Part shown: positions 46,335-56,442 of the stretch, one piece after another
How the letters are laid out: each line of letters starts with the position of its first letter
How positions within the stretch are numbered: the first letter of the stretch is position 1
Source: SAR116 cluster alpha proteobacterium HIMB100
GTDB taxonomy: Bacteria > Pseudomonadota > Alphaproteobacteria > Puniceispirillales > Puniceispirillaceae
Assembly (NCBI GenBank): GCA_000238815.2
Contig: AFXB01000007.1
Coordinates: 1 to 64,000 of the forward strand
Direction: 5' to 3'
Length of the DNA: 64,000 nt
The notes under the pieces: generated by a model
The model's input: the letters and a program-made list of their open reading frames with translations, nothing else
What the model was told of the DNA's origin: nothing
Database searches by the model: none
Translations under genes and position numbers: made by a program

Positions 46335-47747
46335 TTAATGACGGCGGGACTTACTCAGTTTGTTTTCCATATAAATCGAATAGCGTGACATGCCAAAGCA
46401 GAACACGAAGAAAATAACCGCAATATACAGATACATGGTCACGGCCTGTACAGGTGATGACCAGGCCGCATCTGCGATCGCTGACTGACCAGCCCCAAGC
46501 AAGTCGAAAATGCCGACAATTGAGACCAATGTCGTATCCTTAAATAACCCGATAAAGGTATTCACAATGCCCGGGATCACATGAGTCAGGGCCTGCGGCA
46601 GTATAATCAGCCGCATTGACTGCCAATAAGACAGCCCCATCGCCTGTGCGCCTTCATACTGGCCTTTATCAATTGCCTGCAGACCACCGCGAATGACCTC
46701 CGCCATATAAGCGGCGGAAAACAGCATCACCCCGATCAACGCCCGTAACAGATTATCAAAATTCACCCCCTCTGGCAGGAACAAGGGCAGCATAACAGAC
46801 GCCATGAACAATACGGTGATCAGAGGAACCCCGCGCCAGAATTCGATGAAAATGGTACAGATAAGACGGGCCACCGGCATTTCAGACCGCCGTCCAAGGG
46901 CCAAAACAATCCCCAGGGGCAGTGAGGCAACAATACCTGTCACGGCAACCACCAGCGTGATCAGCAGACCGCCCCAATCACGTGTATCGACAGGCTCAAG
47001 ACCAAAATCAACAGCCCCAACCCCTCTGACGGCATTGTAAATCACAAACACCCAGCCGGTCAGGCCAATCAGCGCATGAAACTCACCCATATTGGCGCCG
47101 AGATAGCCCTGCTTGGCCAGTCGCCCAACCGAAATGACCGCAAGCCCGATTATAAGCCACAATCCGATAGACCCAAATGGCGTTGCTGAATTTCCACCTG
47201 TTAACAAAATGAAGGCCACCAGCGGATAGAGGGTCAGCATCCCTGCCCCGACCTCGCGCCGCCATGGCATTTTTTCAATCAGCACATAGCCCAGCCCGAT
47301 AAGACCGATAAGCACGCTCAGATTGACCCGCCACAATTCTTCCGAAGGATATGGGCCATACATAATGAATTTGTGCTTAGCATAGATGAATGGCCAGCAT
47401 GCCCCATGCCATCCAGACGGAAGACTGCCGCCCTGGTCAACCGTCCAACAGGCTTCCCGCTTAATCCCGTCTGGATCAGACCAGACCGCAGAAAAAAGCG
47501 AAAAATCAAGAAGGGTGTAAATCTGGGTGAACCCAAAATACAATAAAAAGACAGACAGGGCCGCCACACTCAATGAACGGATCATCGCCCCAACAGAGCT
47601 GTAATCCGCCATGCTGGCAAACACATTATGCCACAGCCACCCTGTTATGCCTGCTTCTGTTGCAGGAGGTGGTAATAACGGGGCGTCTGTTGTGCGCACA
47701 AATGCCTGTTCAGACTGCTGTTTTACAGCCTTGTTCTTCTCGGCCAT
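46335..47747 (-). CDS. aapM: General amino acid ABC permease
   Basis: 470 residues, about eight membrane spans; core segment [15 protein letters not shown] and EAA loop [20 protein letters not shown]. Longer than the island paralogue (356) at the N-terminus. One base separates it from aapQ. Confidence 0.92.
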   Translation of the reverse strand: MAEKNKAVKQQSEQAFVRTTDAPLLPPPATEAGITGWLWHNVFASMADYSSVGAMIRSLSVAALSVFLLYFGFTQIYTLLDFSLFSAVWSDPDGIKREACWTVDQGGSLPSGWHGACWPFIYAKHKFIMYGPYPSEELWRVNLSVLIGLIGLGYVLIEKMPWRREVGAGMLTLYPLVAFILLTGGNSATPFGSIGLWLIIGLAVISVGRLAKQGYLGANMGEFHALIGLTGWVFVIYNAVRGVGAVDFGLEPVDTRDWGGLLITLVVAVTGIVASLPLGIVLALGRRSEMPVARLICTIFIEFWRGVPLITVLFMASVMLPLFLPEGVNFDNLLRALIGVMLFSAAYMAEVIRGGLQAIDKGQYEGAQAMGLSYWQSMRLIILPQALTHVIPGIVNTFIGLFKDTTLVSIVGIFDLLGAGQSAIADAAWSSPVQAVTMYLYIAVIFFVFCFGMSRYSIYMENKLSKSRRH

Positions 47748-47748
47748 T

Positions 47749-48963
47749 CTACCGCTCCACCAATTTTACACGCGCATTGAACCAGTTCATAAACGCGGCT
47801 GTCAGCAATGAGAAGGTCAGATAAACAGCCATCATCATACCAATCATTTCGATTTCTTTTCCCACCTGGTTCAACGCGGTTCCGGCGAAAATCGACACCA
47901 GCTCAGGATAAGCGATGGCGACCGCCAGGGATGAGTTTTTCGTCAGATTCAAAAATTGTGAGGTCAGGGGCGGAATAATCACCCGCAAAGCCTGAGGAAT
48001 GATGATCAGGCGCAAAGTTATACCCGGGCGCAGTCCCAGCGAATATGACGCTTCTGTCTGACCTTTGGCGACTGCCAGAATACCCGCACGCACAATTTCA
48101 GCAATGAAAGCAGCGGTATATAAAGATAAAGCCAGCCAGACTGCGATTAATTCAGGCACAATCACCATGCCTGTGCCTGACTGAAAGCCACGCCGCAGGG
48201 CTGGTCCTGTATCTTTAAATTCCGGAAGCCCCCAGTCCAGCGGGCTGCCCATGGCCAGAAACACCACCATAGTCGCACCGACAATCAGGCCCAGCCCTGC
48301 CCAGAACGCCGGAAAGGTCTGGCCGGTTTCATATTGCCGTTTGGTGGCCCATTTAGAAATCATCACAGCCCCAACGACCGCCATGATAAAAACAGAGAAC
48401 ACATAAATGAACCCATCACCAGCAAGCGGGGCAGGCAGATAAAGACCAGTGATGTTAATTCCGGCAAACCCGGGGATCAGTTCTATCTGTTCACGTCGGC
48501 CAGGCAAAGATCGCAGCACAGCAAAATACCAGAAGAATAATTGAAGCAATAACGGCAGGTTACGCAGCATCTCGATATAGATTGTGGCAAACCCTTTAAG
48601 AACCAGGTTATTTGACAAACGCATGATGCCAATGCCAAATCCCAGCACAGTTGCCGCCAATATCCCCAGCGCAGCAACAACAAATGTGTTGATTATGCCG
48701 ATGAAATACACATCAAGGTAAGTGGATTCACCGACATTATAGCTCATAACCCACGTACCAAGCGTTGAGCTGATCTGAAAACCGGCAGTCTGTACAAGAA
48801 AATTGAAACCAAGGGTTTTACCCTGTTCAGACAGGTTTGAGACCGTGTTATCCACCAGCCACCAAGCTCCGACAATCAGAGCAAGGATTAAGCTGGCCTG
48901 AAACACTAACGCCCTCACGCGTGCATCATTAATCAATGCCATTGACGTTCTGGTACTGCTCAT
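47749..48963 (-). CDS. aapQ: General amino acid ABC permease
   Basis: 404 residues; core YIEMLRNLPLLLQLFFWY and EAA loop AKGQTEASYSLGLRPGITLRL. Downstream of aapJ, separated by 104 bases containing a strong terminator, so its level depends on readthrough. Confidence 0.92.
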   Translation of the reverse strand: MSSTRTSMALINDARVRALVFQASLILALIVGAWWLVDNTVSNLSEQGKTLGFNFLVQTAGFQISSTLGTWVMSYNVGESTYLDVYFIGIINTFVVAALGILAATVLGFGIGIMRLSNNLVLKGFATIYIEMLRNLPLLLQLFFWYFAVLRSLPGRREQIELIPGFAGINITGLYLPAPLAGDGFIYVFSVFIMAVVGAVMISKWATKRQYETGQTFPAFWAGLGLIVGATMVVFLAMGSPLDWGLPEFKDTGPALRRGFQSGTGMVIVPELIAVWLALSLYTAAFIAEIVRAGILAVAKGQTEASYSLGLRPGITLRLIIIPQALRVIIPPLTSQFLNLTKNSSLAVAIAYPELVSIFAGTALNQVGKEIEMIGMMMAVYLTFSLLTAAFMNWFNARVKLVER

Positions 48964-49017
48964 CTGAGGTCCTACTTGTGAAAATTTTTAATTTTAAAAA
49001 AGGGAATAATGAAAATT

Positions 49018-49050
49018 AAAAAAATGCCTGACCCGGAAACCGGGTCAGGC
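49018..49050 (-). terminator. Intercistronic terminator after aapJ
   Basis: Perfect 11-pair stem GCCTGACCCGG/CCGGGTCAGGC with a three-base loop, followed on the minus strand by T7. It partly separates aapJ from aapQMP, allowing excess binding protein. Confidence 0.85.
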
Positions 49051-49067
49051 ACAATATTCAATTTAGC

Positions 49068-50084
49068 TTAGCGGATTGGCGCAGCATACAGGATGCCGCC
49101 CTGGCTCCACAGAGCATTGACACCACGTGCCAGCTTCAGAGGTGTGTCCGGACCAACGTTGCGCTCATAGCTTTCGCCATAATTACCAACCTGACGGATG
49201 ATCTGGTATGCCCAGTCGTCGGCCAGACCCAGCTCAGCGCCGAACTTGCCTTCTTTACCGATGAAGCGTGCTTCAGCAGGTGAGATCTTGTTGTAAGTCA
49301 TAGCGTTTACATTTTCAGAAGAAATACCCATTTCTTCTGCGTTGATCATTGCGTTCAGTGACCAACGAACTATGTTGAACCAGTTATCATCACCCTGACG
49401 AACAACAGGGCCCAGAGGCTCTTTTGAGATGATTTCTGACAGAACCACATGATCGTCTGGGTTAGTCAGCTTGCCGCGCTGCGCAGCCAGACCTGAACGG
49501 TCTGTTGTATACACATCACAACGACCGGCGTCGTATGCAGCAACAACTTCGTCAGCCTTTTCGAAAGCGACAAGGTTGAAAGACATGCCGTTTGCACGGA
49601 AATAGTCAGTGATGTTCAGTTCGGTTGTTGTACCGGTGTTTGTGCAGATGTTTGCGCCATCCAGCTCAGTTGCTGAGTTCACACCCAGAGCCTTTGGTAC
49701 CATCATGCCCTGACCGTCATAATAGTTTACACCAGCAAAGTTCAGACCCAGCTGTGTGTCACGTGTCATGGTCCAGGTTGTGTTGCGTGACAGAATGTCA
49801 ACTTCGCCAGAAGACAGAGCTGTGAAACGCTGCTTCGCTGACAGAGGTGAGAATTTCACTGCATTTGCATCACCAAAAACGGCAGCGGCAACTGCACGGC
49901 ACATGTCGACGTCAAGGCCGGTCCATTTGCCATCATCGTCAGCATTTGAGAACCCTGGCAGGCCCTGGCTCACACCACACTGAATAAAACCTTTTGCCCG
50001 TACATCTTCCAATGTACCAGCAGTAGCTGCTGAAGCGGCCAGAACACCTGCTACACCAGCAACGAGAAATGAAAATCTTTTCAT
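49068..50084 (-). CDS. aapJ: General L-amino acid binding protein
   Basis: 338 residues from ATG 50084 (MKRFSFLVAGVAG). Signal peptide to ATA-GTL (about residue 23). It carries GFIQCGVSQGLPGFSNAD, WTGLDVDMCRAVA and C-terminal YERNVGPDTPLKLARG as in AapJ. Ligand-binding component of the system; divergent from the C-S lyase. Confidence 0.93.
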   Translation of the reverse strand: MKRFSFLVAGVAGVLAASAATAGTLEDVRAKGFIQCGVSQGLPGFSNADDDGKWTGLDVDMCRAVAAAVFGDANAVKFSPLSAKQRFTALSSGEVDILSRNTTWTMTRDTQLGLNFAGVNYYDGQGMMVPKALGVNSATELDGANICTNTGTTTELNITDYFRANGMSFNLVAFEKADEVVAAYDAGRCDVYTTDRSGLAAQRGKLTNPDDHVVLSEIISKEPLGPVVRQGDDNWFNIVRWSLNAMINAEEMGISSENVNAMTYNKISPAEARFIGKEGKFGAELGLADDWAYQIIRQVGNYGESYERNVGPDTPLKLARGVNALWSQGGILYAAPIR

Positions 50085-50245
50085 TTTTAGCTTCCCTGAT
50101 CTATTGTTGTTTTCCTCCCAGCTCACACTGAGACACACATAGTCTTAACACATAGCGGCGAAAAATGAACTGAATTAATGAAAACCAGCCCTATAATTGT
50201 CACAAAACGGACATATTCACACCAAATCAGCGAAAAGACCTGAAG

Positions 50246-51415
50246 ATGACGCGTAAAAACCACCACATTGACACCAAACTGGGCCATCTTGGCCTGTCAC
50301 CAGACACTAATTTTGGTATACCGAACCCACCTATCTACCGCACATCAACGATTCTCTCCTCCAGCATGGCCCAACATCGTGGTGAATTGCCAAAAGCCTA
50401 CGATTATGGGCGTATTGGCACACCGACCTCTGCTGCTTTTGAACAGGCTGTTGCCGCTTTGTATGACGCAGAGGCTTGTATTTCCACGCCATCTGGCCTG
50501 TCTGCAATTACAACAGCCATTCTGTCTGTTGTGAAATCAGGGGATCATGCGCTGTTTCCGGACTCGCTCTATGGCTCATCACGCCGGTTTGTCACCAGCT
50601 TACTGTCTGATCTTGGCGTGGAAGTGAGCTTTTATGTACCGCGGGCAAATGCTGACATTGCAGGTGAATTCAAAGAGAATACCAGCCTCCTCTATCTTGA
50701 ATCCCCTGGCTCACTCACATTTGAGCTTCAGGATATTCCGGCAATGACCACCCTTGCCCGGCAACAGAACGTGACCACCATTTGTGATAATACCTGGGGG
50801 ACCGCACTGCACTATCCGGTCCTAAAACTGGGCGTGGATATCGTTGTTGAGGCCGCCACAAAGTACATAGCCGGCCATTCTGATGTGAATTTAGGTGTTG
50901 CAGCAGCAAGCGGACAAGAGGGCAAAAAGCTGAAAGCCATTGCACGGACGCTGGGGATTTGTGCCGGGCCTGAGGATCTCTATCTGGGGCTCCGTGGTCT
51001 GCGCACAATGCGGTTGCGACTGGAACAATCAGGAGAGAACGGCATTCTGCTGGCAGAACAGCTGAACAATCACCCTCTTGTGAAAGAGGTTATCCATCCG
51101 GCCCTGCCCGGCTCACCAGATTATGCTATTTACAGTCGTGATTTTTCTGGTCCTTGCGGGCTGTTTGCCTTTGTGTTGACGGATTCCATACCGCAAGACA
51201 GGCTGGATAAAGCCGTGGAAAATATGGATATTTTTGCAATTGGGGACAGTTGGGGCGGCTATGAAAGCCTGATAAAACAAGCGCATCTGAACAGCAATTT
51301 GCGCCAGTTCACGCCTGAACATACCCCGGGTCACCTTATCCGTGTCTATGCAGGTATTGAACATGGCCCTGATTTGTGGGCAGATATCGAAGCGATGCTG
51401 GACAGGCTGACCTGA
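50246..51415 (+). CDS. metC: Cystathionine beta-lyase
   Basis: 389 residues. PLP-lysine Lys206 in AATKYIAGHSD, ring-binding Asp in CDNTWGTAL. Cleaves cystathionine or related C-S amino acids. Divergent from aapJ with a 161-base gap; the same gene pairing occurs in the island (7978-9156). Confidence 0.88.
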   Translation: MTRKNHHIDTKLGHLGLSPDTNFGIPNPPIYRTSTILSSSMAQHRGELPKAYDYGRIGTPTSAAFEQAVAALYDAEACISTPSGLSAITTAILSVVKSGDHALFPDSLYGSSRRFVTSLLSDLGVEVSFYVPRANADIAGEFKENTSLLYLESPGSLTFELQDIPAMTTLARQQNVTTICDNTWGTALHYPVLKLGVDIVVEAATKYIAGHSDVNLGVAAASGQEGKKLKAIARTLGICAGPEDLYLGLRGLRTMRLRLEQSGENGILLAEQLNNHPLVKEVIHPALPGSPDYAIYSRDFSGPCGLFAFVLTDSIPQDRLDKAVENMDIFAIGDSWGGYESLIKQAHLNSNLRQFTPEHTPGHLIRVYAGIEHGPDLWADIEAMLDRLT

Positions 51416-51434
51416 CCCGTTCCGGCGGTTACCC

Positions 51435-52817
51435 TCAGGCAGAAAAAATCTTGCCAGGGTTCATAATGCCTTTGGGGTCGAGTGTCTGTTTGATGGATTC
51501 CATCACTTCCACGGCCTCGCCCAGCTCTGCACGCAAATAGCTTTGCTTGCCCTGACCTATGCCATGCTCACCGGTACATGTTCCGCCGAAATCAAGTGCG
51601 CGTTGTGATAAGCGCTTTGTGAAAGCGGTAATTTTATCCTGGGTCTCCTGATCATCTGGCATGCACATGGGCAGACAATGAAAATTACCATCTCCCACAT
51701 GTCCAATGATGGTCGAGACAAGTCCGGTTTGTTCGATATCCAGTCGTGTTTCTTCCACACATTCAGCCAGTCTGGATATCGGCACACACACATCTGTTGA
51801 CTGTCCAACCGCCCCTGGCATCATCGCCATGGTCGCGTAATACGCATCATGCCGGGCCTTCCATAATTTCTTACGCTCTTCTGGGTCAGTGGTCCAGATA
51901 AAATCCTGGTCTGTATGGTCAGACGCGATCATCTTGAATAAATCCGCCTGTTCTGCCACTGATTGCTCTGTGCCGTGAAATTCAAGCAATAACAGAGGTG
52001 TTAACGGCAAGGACAAGCCGGAATAGGCGTTACAGGCCTTGATTTGCAGCTCATCCAGCAATTCAATCCGCGCGACCGGAATCCCATATTGAATGGTCTG
52101 GATAACCGCCTGACAGGCTGCTTTAATTGACGGGAACGAACAAATGCCACCAGCGATCATTTCTGGTATGCCCTGCAGCTTCAGGGTCAGTTCTGTAATC
52201 ACCCCCAATGTGCCCTCAGATCCGATCAAAAGACGGGTCAGATCATATCCTGCTGATGATTTACGGGCCCGCCCTCCTGTACGGATAATTCGGCCATCTG
52301 GCAGCACCGCCTCCAGAGCCAGAATATTATCCTTCATGGTCCCATAGCGGACCGCATTGGTTCCTGACGCGCGGGTTGCGGCCATCCCGCCAAGTGATGC
52401 ATTCGCACCAGGGTCTATCGGGAAAAACAGCCCTGTATCGCGAAGATGTTCATTTAAGGCTTCCCGCGTTACTCCGGGCTGAATCACCACGTCCATATCT
52501 TCAGAATTCACCTGAAGAATTTTATCCATCCCATTCATATCAACGCATATACCGCCATAAGGTGCATTGACATGACCTTCCAGAGATGAGCCAACACCAA
52601 AGGCAATCACCGGACATCCTGTGTCATGACAGACAGAAATAACATCAGACACATCTTCTGCTGACTGTGCGAAAATAACTGCATCTGGCAGTTGCTGAGA
52701 AATCCGCGATGTTGTGTGGCTGTGATGACTGCGGACAGATTCACTCTGTGAGAGCCGATCCCCGAATTTCTGCTTCAATATGGCGACGGCCTGATCGATA
52801 GACTGACGTTCAAACAT
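51435..52817 (-). CDS. FAD-linked D-lactate/glycolate-type dehydrogenase
   Basis: 460 residues. FAD_binding_4 segment PVIAFGVGSSLEGHVNAPYGGI and IDPGANASLGGMAATRASGTNAVRYG; C-terminal GTCTGEHGIGQGKQSY and DPKGIMNPGKIF. Membrane-associated GlcD/DLD type oxidising a 2-hydroxy acid and feeding electrons to the respiratory chain. No GlcE or GlcF partner is adjacent, so single-subunit D-lactate dehydrogenase is favoured. Confidence 0.9.
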   Translation of the reverse strand: MFERQSIDQAVAILKQKFGDRLSQSESVRSHHSHTTSRISQQLPDAVIFAQSAEDVSDVISVCHDTGCPVIAFGVGSSLEGHVNAPYGGICVDMNGMDKILQVNSEDMDVVIQPGVTREALNEHLRDTGLFFPIDPGANASLGGMAATRASGTNAVRYGTMKDNILALEAVLPDGRIIRTGGRARKSSAGYDLTRLLIGSEGTLGVITELTLKLQGIPEMIAGGICSFPSIKAACQAVIQTIQYGIPVARIELLDELQIKACNAYSGLSLPLTPLLLLEFHGTEQSVAEQADLFKMIASDHTDQDFIWTTDPEERKKLWKARHDAYYATMAMMPGAVGQSTDVCVPISRLAECVEETRLDIEQTGLVSTIIGHVGDGNFHCLPMCMPDDQETQDKITAFTKRLSQRALDFGGTCTGEHGIGQGKQSYLRAELGEAVEVMESIKQTLDPKGIMNPGKIFSA

Positions 52818-52910
52818 ATTTAATTCACTCCCGCAATCACCTGCAATGCGCTAAGAAAACGTTACAGTCTACAATTGACAACTCGCCCAAATCAACGAAA
52901 AACCAGCCCG

Positions 52911-54626
52911 TTAGTCGGCTTTATCAGCCTGCAGAAAATCAAAATCCACACCTTCAGGAGCCTGCAGAACATGATCATGAAACAGCTTCTCATAGCCCCG
53001 CCGCTGCACGCGGGCCTGTTCAGGGCTTGCTGCGCGCCGGTTGTCCATCTCTTCAGCTGAAACCAACAACTTCACCTGACGGTTCTGCACATCAAGCTGG
53101 ATCAAATCTCCTGTGCGCACTAAGGATAACGGGCCGCCAACGGCCGCTTCCGGGGCCACATGAAGCACAATGGTGCCCGCAGCTGTACCGCTCATCCGCC
53201 CATCTGAAATCCGCACCATATCCTTAACGCCTTTTTGCGCTAGCTTTTTCGGGATGGGGATCAGCCCCGCTTCTGGCATCCCCGGGGCCCCTTTTGGTCC
53301 GATCCGGCGCAGAACAAGAATATCCTGTTCCTCCACATCCAAATCAGGTTGATCAATACGTGCTGCCAAATCAGCCATATCATCAAAGACCACCGCGCGG
53401 CCGGTATGAGACAACAGATGCTCACTCGCAGCGGCCTGTTTGATAATTGCGCCATCAGGGGCCAGATTACCATAAAGTACCGCCAGCCCGCCTTCCGCAT
53501 AAACAGGATCGCTGGATGGTTTGATAATATCCTGCGGCCAATCGGGGATCACGGTTTGGGCCAGCTCGTCTCCGATTGTCCGGCCAGTGATGGTCATCGC
53601 CCCCAGATCAAGGCAGTCTGACAGTTCAGCCAGCACCCGCACACCCCCGCCAGCCGCATGCAAATCTTCCATATATCCTGTTCCGGACGGCTTCAGATCA
53701 ACGATCACCGGCGTGTGTCGAGACAATTCATCAAGCCGGTCCAACGACAGCTTTATCCCCAGCCGGCCGGCCATCGCGGTCAGATGTATAATTGCATTGG
53801 TTGACCCGCCAACCGCCAGCAGCACTCGCATCGCATTTTCAAAAGACGCCATGTTCAAAAATGCAGCTGGGCGGGCTTTTCGCTGCGCCATATTAACGGC
53901 CAACTGGCCTGTTTCCTCGGCGACCCTGCGCCGGTCTGCCGATACCGCCGGCGCGCTTGCACTGCCCAGCGGGGCCAGCCCTAACGCCTCAACCAGAAGC
54001 GCCATTGTGCTGGCTGTTCCCATCACACCACAGGTACCGACCGAAGGCACCAGCGCATCATTTGCCTCAGCAATCGCTGTTGCATCCAGCTTGTCTGCGC
54101 GGTAATCCGCCCACAGCCGGCGGCAGTCCGTACAGGCCCCGACCCGCTGGCCGCGAAAACTGCCTGTACTCATTGGTCCGGTGACCAGCTGCACAAACGG
54201 AACATCTGCACTCAGTGCTCCCATCACCTGCGCAGGTACCGTCTTATCACACCCTCCGATCAGAACAACTGCGTCCACAGGCAGCGACTTCAGCATTTCT
54301 TCTGTATCCATAGCCATCAAATTGCGCAGATACATTGATGTGGGGTAAGCAAAACTTTCATGCAAGCTGATGGTCGGGAACGCCATCGGCAGGCCACCTG
54401 CTGCCAGAACTCCGGCTTTGACATGGGCGATCAGCTCTTCTGCATTGCCATGGCAGGGGTTGAAATCACTGCCTGTATCCACAATGCCGACAACCAGCCG
54501 GTCAAGCGCGTCATCCCCATAACCAGCGCCTTTAATGAAGGATTTACGCAGAAATAGCGCAAATTCATCATCACCATACCGGGTCAGCCCCTTTTTCATC
54601 CCCGTTGGGTCATCTCTATTTGTCAT
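52911..54626 (-). CDS. IlvD/Edd-family sugar-acid or dihydroxyacid dehydratase
   Basis: 571 residues. Likely iron-sulfur cysteines are Cys58 (NPCHGN), Cys126 (GGCDKT) and Cys199 (GTCGVMGTAST). The C-terminal metal/substrate region includes KDMVRISDGRMSGTAAGTIVLHVAPEAA. The RRGYEKLFHDHVLQAPEGVDFDFL end resembles the L-arabonate dehydratase group more than IlvD proper. It removes water from a 2,3-dihydroxy acid. Confidence 0.9.
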   Translation of the reverse strand: MTNRDDPTGMKKGLTRYGDDEFALFLRKSFIKGAGYGDDALDRLVVGIVDTGSDFNPCHGNAEELIAHVKAGVLAAGGLPMAFPTISLHESFAYPTSMYLRNLMAMDTEEMLKSLPVDAVVLIGGCDKTVPAQVMGALSADVPFVQLVTGPMSTGSFRGQRVGACTDCRRLWADYRADKLDATAIAEANDALVPSVGTCGVMGTASTMALLVEALGLAPLGSASAPAVSADRRRVAEETGQLAVNMAQRKARPAAFLNMASFENAMRVLLAVGGSTNAIIHLTAMAGRLGIKLSLDRLDELSRHTPVIVDLKPSGTGYMEDLHAAGGGVRVLAELSDCLDLGAMTITGRTIGDELAQTVIPDWPQDIIKPSSDPVYAEGGLAVLYGNLAPDGAIIKQAAASEHLLSHTGRAVVFDDMADLAARIDQPDLDVEEQDILVLRRIGPKGAPGMPEAGLIPIPKKLAQKGVKDMVRISDGRMSGTAAGTIVLHVAPEAAVGGPLSLVRTGDLIQLDVQNRQVKLLVSAEEMDNRRAASPEQARVQRRGYEKLFHDHVLQAPEGVDFDFLQADKAD

Positions 54627-54669
54627 GTGCTGAACTCTGTTTGTGGTGAAACTGCACGTGCGTCAAAGA

Positions 54670-56304
54670 CTAGGTCTTCAGCGCGCGGTTGGCAATAAAC
54701 ACTGGCAACAGGCCCGCACAGACGATCATCAAAGCAGGCATGGCGGCAATTTCAATCATCTCATCTTTCGCAAATTGATAGGTAAAGGTGGCAAAGGTCT
54801 CAAAAGAAAACGGTCTCAGCAACAAGGTCAGCGGTAATTCTTTCATTACATCAACAAAGACCAACAGCCCGCCCGCGATAATTGATTTCTGCAACAAAGG
54901 CAGAATCACACGGCGCACGGTCTCGCCAAATCCATGCCCGAGAATACGTCCCGATTCCATCATATGAGGCGGCATCCGCTTCAGCCCAGAGGTCACCGCT
55001 CCATAACCAACCGCCTGAAATCTGATCATCAGGCCAAACAACAGCACAAAAAAACCGCCTGCAAGAACCAGATCATCAGATATCCGCCCCAGCAGATTAT
55101 CTAAAAAACCAGTAAAGCTGAGCACACCTATCGCCAGAATCGTGCCTGGAAACGCATATCCTGAAGCCGCCATGCCAGCCAGAAGCCGGCCCAGCCGCCC
55201 GGAACGGTACACAGCCAGCATCCCAACCAGAACGCTTAACACCATCACCCCTGCAGCCACTGATAGCGCCAGGCTGAAAGATTGCTGGGTTAACGCTGCC
55301 AGAGACAAACCAGACCCACCACTTTGACCGGTGAACACAAAATTCAGCAAAATCACTATAGGGCCAAAAAATCCAATGGACACAGGAATCAGGCAAACCA
55401 GAAAACAAATCACAGCCATCCCTGGAGAAGCTGACATCATCGGCACTCCCAGCTGACCTGTCCCGTTATTCTGAAACGACCGGCGGGATCGGGCAAAGAC
55501 CTCAACCATCAGCAACGCCCCGACCAAGATAAACGCAATCAACGCCAGCTGGGCGGCGGCAGGCATATTATTCATTCCCAGCCAGACATTAAAAATCCCC
55601 AAAGTCAGCGTTTCTAGGGCAAAGTAATCAACCGTGCCAAAATCAGACACAACCTCCATCAACACCAACGCCAGACCAGCGACAATTGCCGGACGAGCCA
55701 GTGGCAGCGCAATCGACCAGAATACCGGCCGGCCGGCCAGAGCGGCAACCTCAAACATCTGAGCAGATGTTTGCCTGAACGCTGTCCGCGTCAACAGATA
55801 AATATAAGGGTATAAGACCGCAGCCATCATCACACTGGCCCCGCCCGCTGATCTAATCTCTGGAAACCAGTACTCACGTGCCGTCTGCCAGCCAAACATC
55901 GCCCTCAGCCCGCTTTGCACAGGCCCGGCATATTCCAGAAAATCTGTATAGCTATAGGCAATGATATAAGCAGGCATTGCCGCAGGCAGCACCAACAACC
56001 AGTCAAACACTGCACGGCCAGGAAAATGATAACGCGAAACAACCCATGCCGTGGACACCCCAAACAAGGTCGCCAGAACTCCGACCCCGGCCATCAGCAA
56101 CAATGTGTTCCCCACATAACGCGCCAGCACAGTCTGCAGTAAATGCGGCATCAGATCAGCTGTATCACCTGTGGCGGTCACCGCAATGGCCAGCAATGGC
56201 GCCATCATCACGGCACAGACCATAATCAGAATCACAGGAACAGGCCCGGCATATAGCCGCAGCAGGCGGGCAGAACTGATATGCCTTATCGTTTTGCTGA
56301 CCAT
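54670..56304 (-). CDS. Iron(III)-type ABC transporter permease
   Basis: 544 residues, a duplicated FbpB/SfuB-type permease with about twelve membrane spans and two EAA loops (MFEVAALAGRPVFWSIALPLARPAI and MMESGRILGHGFGETVRRVILPLL). It imports ferric iron, with a periplasmic FbpA-type protein and ATPase not present here. A Fur-box-like sequence lies 52 bases upstream. Confidence 0.9.
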   Translation of the reverse strand: MVSKTIRHISSARLLRLYAGPVPVILIMVCAVMMAPLLAIAVTATGDTADLMPHLLQTVLARYVGNTLLLMAGVGVLATLFGVSTAWVVSRYHFPGRAVFDWLLVLPAAMPAYIIAYSYTDFLEYAGPVQSGLRAMFGWQTAREYWFPEIRSAGGASVMMAAVLYPYIYLLTRTAFRQTSAQMFEVAALAGRPVFWSIALPLARPAIVAGLALVLMEVVSDFGTVDYFALETLTLGIFNVWLGMNNMPAAAQLALIAFILVGALLMVEVFARSRRSFQNNGTGQLGVPMMSASPGMAVICFLVCLIPVSIGFFGPIVILLNFVFTGQSGGSGLSLAALTQQSFSLALSVAAGVMVLSVLVGMLAVYRSGRLGRLLAGMAASGYAFPGTILAIGVLSFTGFLDNLLGRISDDLVLAGGFFVLLFGLMIRFQAVGYGAVTSGLKRMPPHMMESGRILGHGFGETVRRVILPLLQKSIIAGGLLVFVDVMKELPLTLLLRPFSFETFATFTYQFAKDEMIEIAAMPALMIVCAGLLPVFIANRALKT

Positions 56305-56355
56305 TGATAACCCTTAAACATGAAGGCTTAACTTATCGCTTGTTTCCTAGTTTGT

Positions 56356-56374
56356 GTAAATAATAATCATTCTC
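56356..56374. promoter_or_regulatory. Fur box
   Basis: GTAAATAATAATCATTCTC agrees with the 19-base consensus GATAATGATAATCATTATC at 15 positions. It lies 52 bases before the permease ATG, as expected for iron repression. In alphaproteobacteria the actual regulator could be Fur/Mur or Irr. Confidence 0.7.
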
Positions 56375-56442
56375 AAAAAGAAAAGGCTAAACCACCAAAA
56401 GCTTGCCCGTATCATGGGAAAATCACAGCTTCGCAGACTGAT

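Noticed and set aside
53521-54105. Long plus-strand frame inside the IlvD-like gene
   Set aside because: Antisense shadow of a well-supported gene; no ribosome site or family signature.
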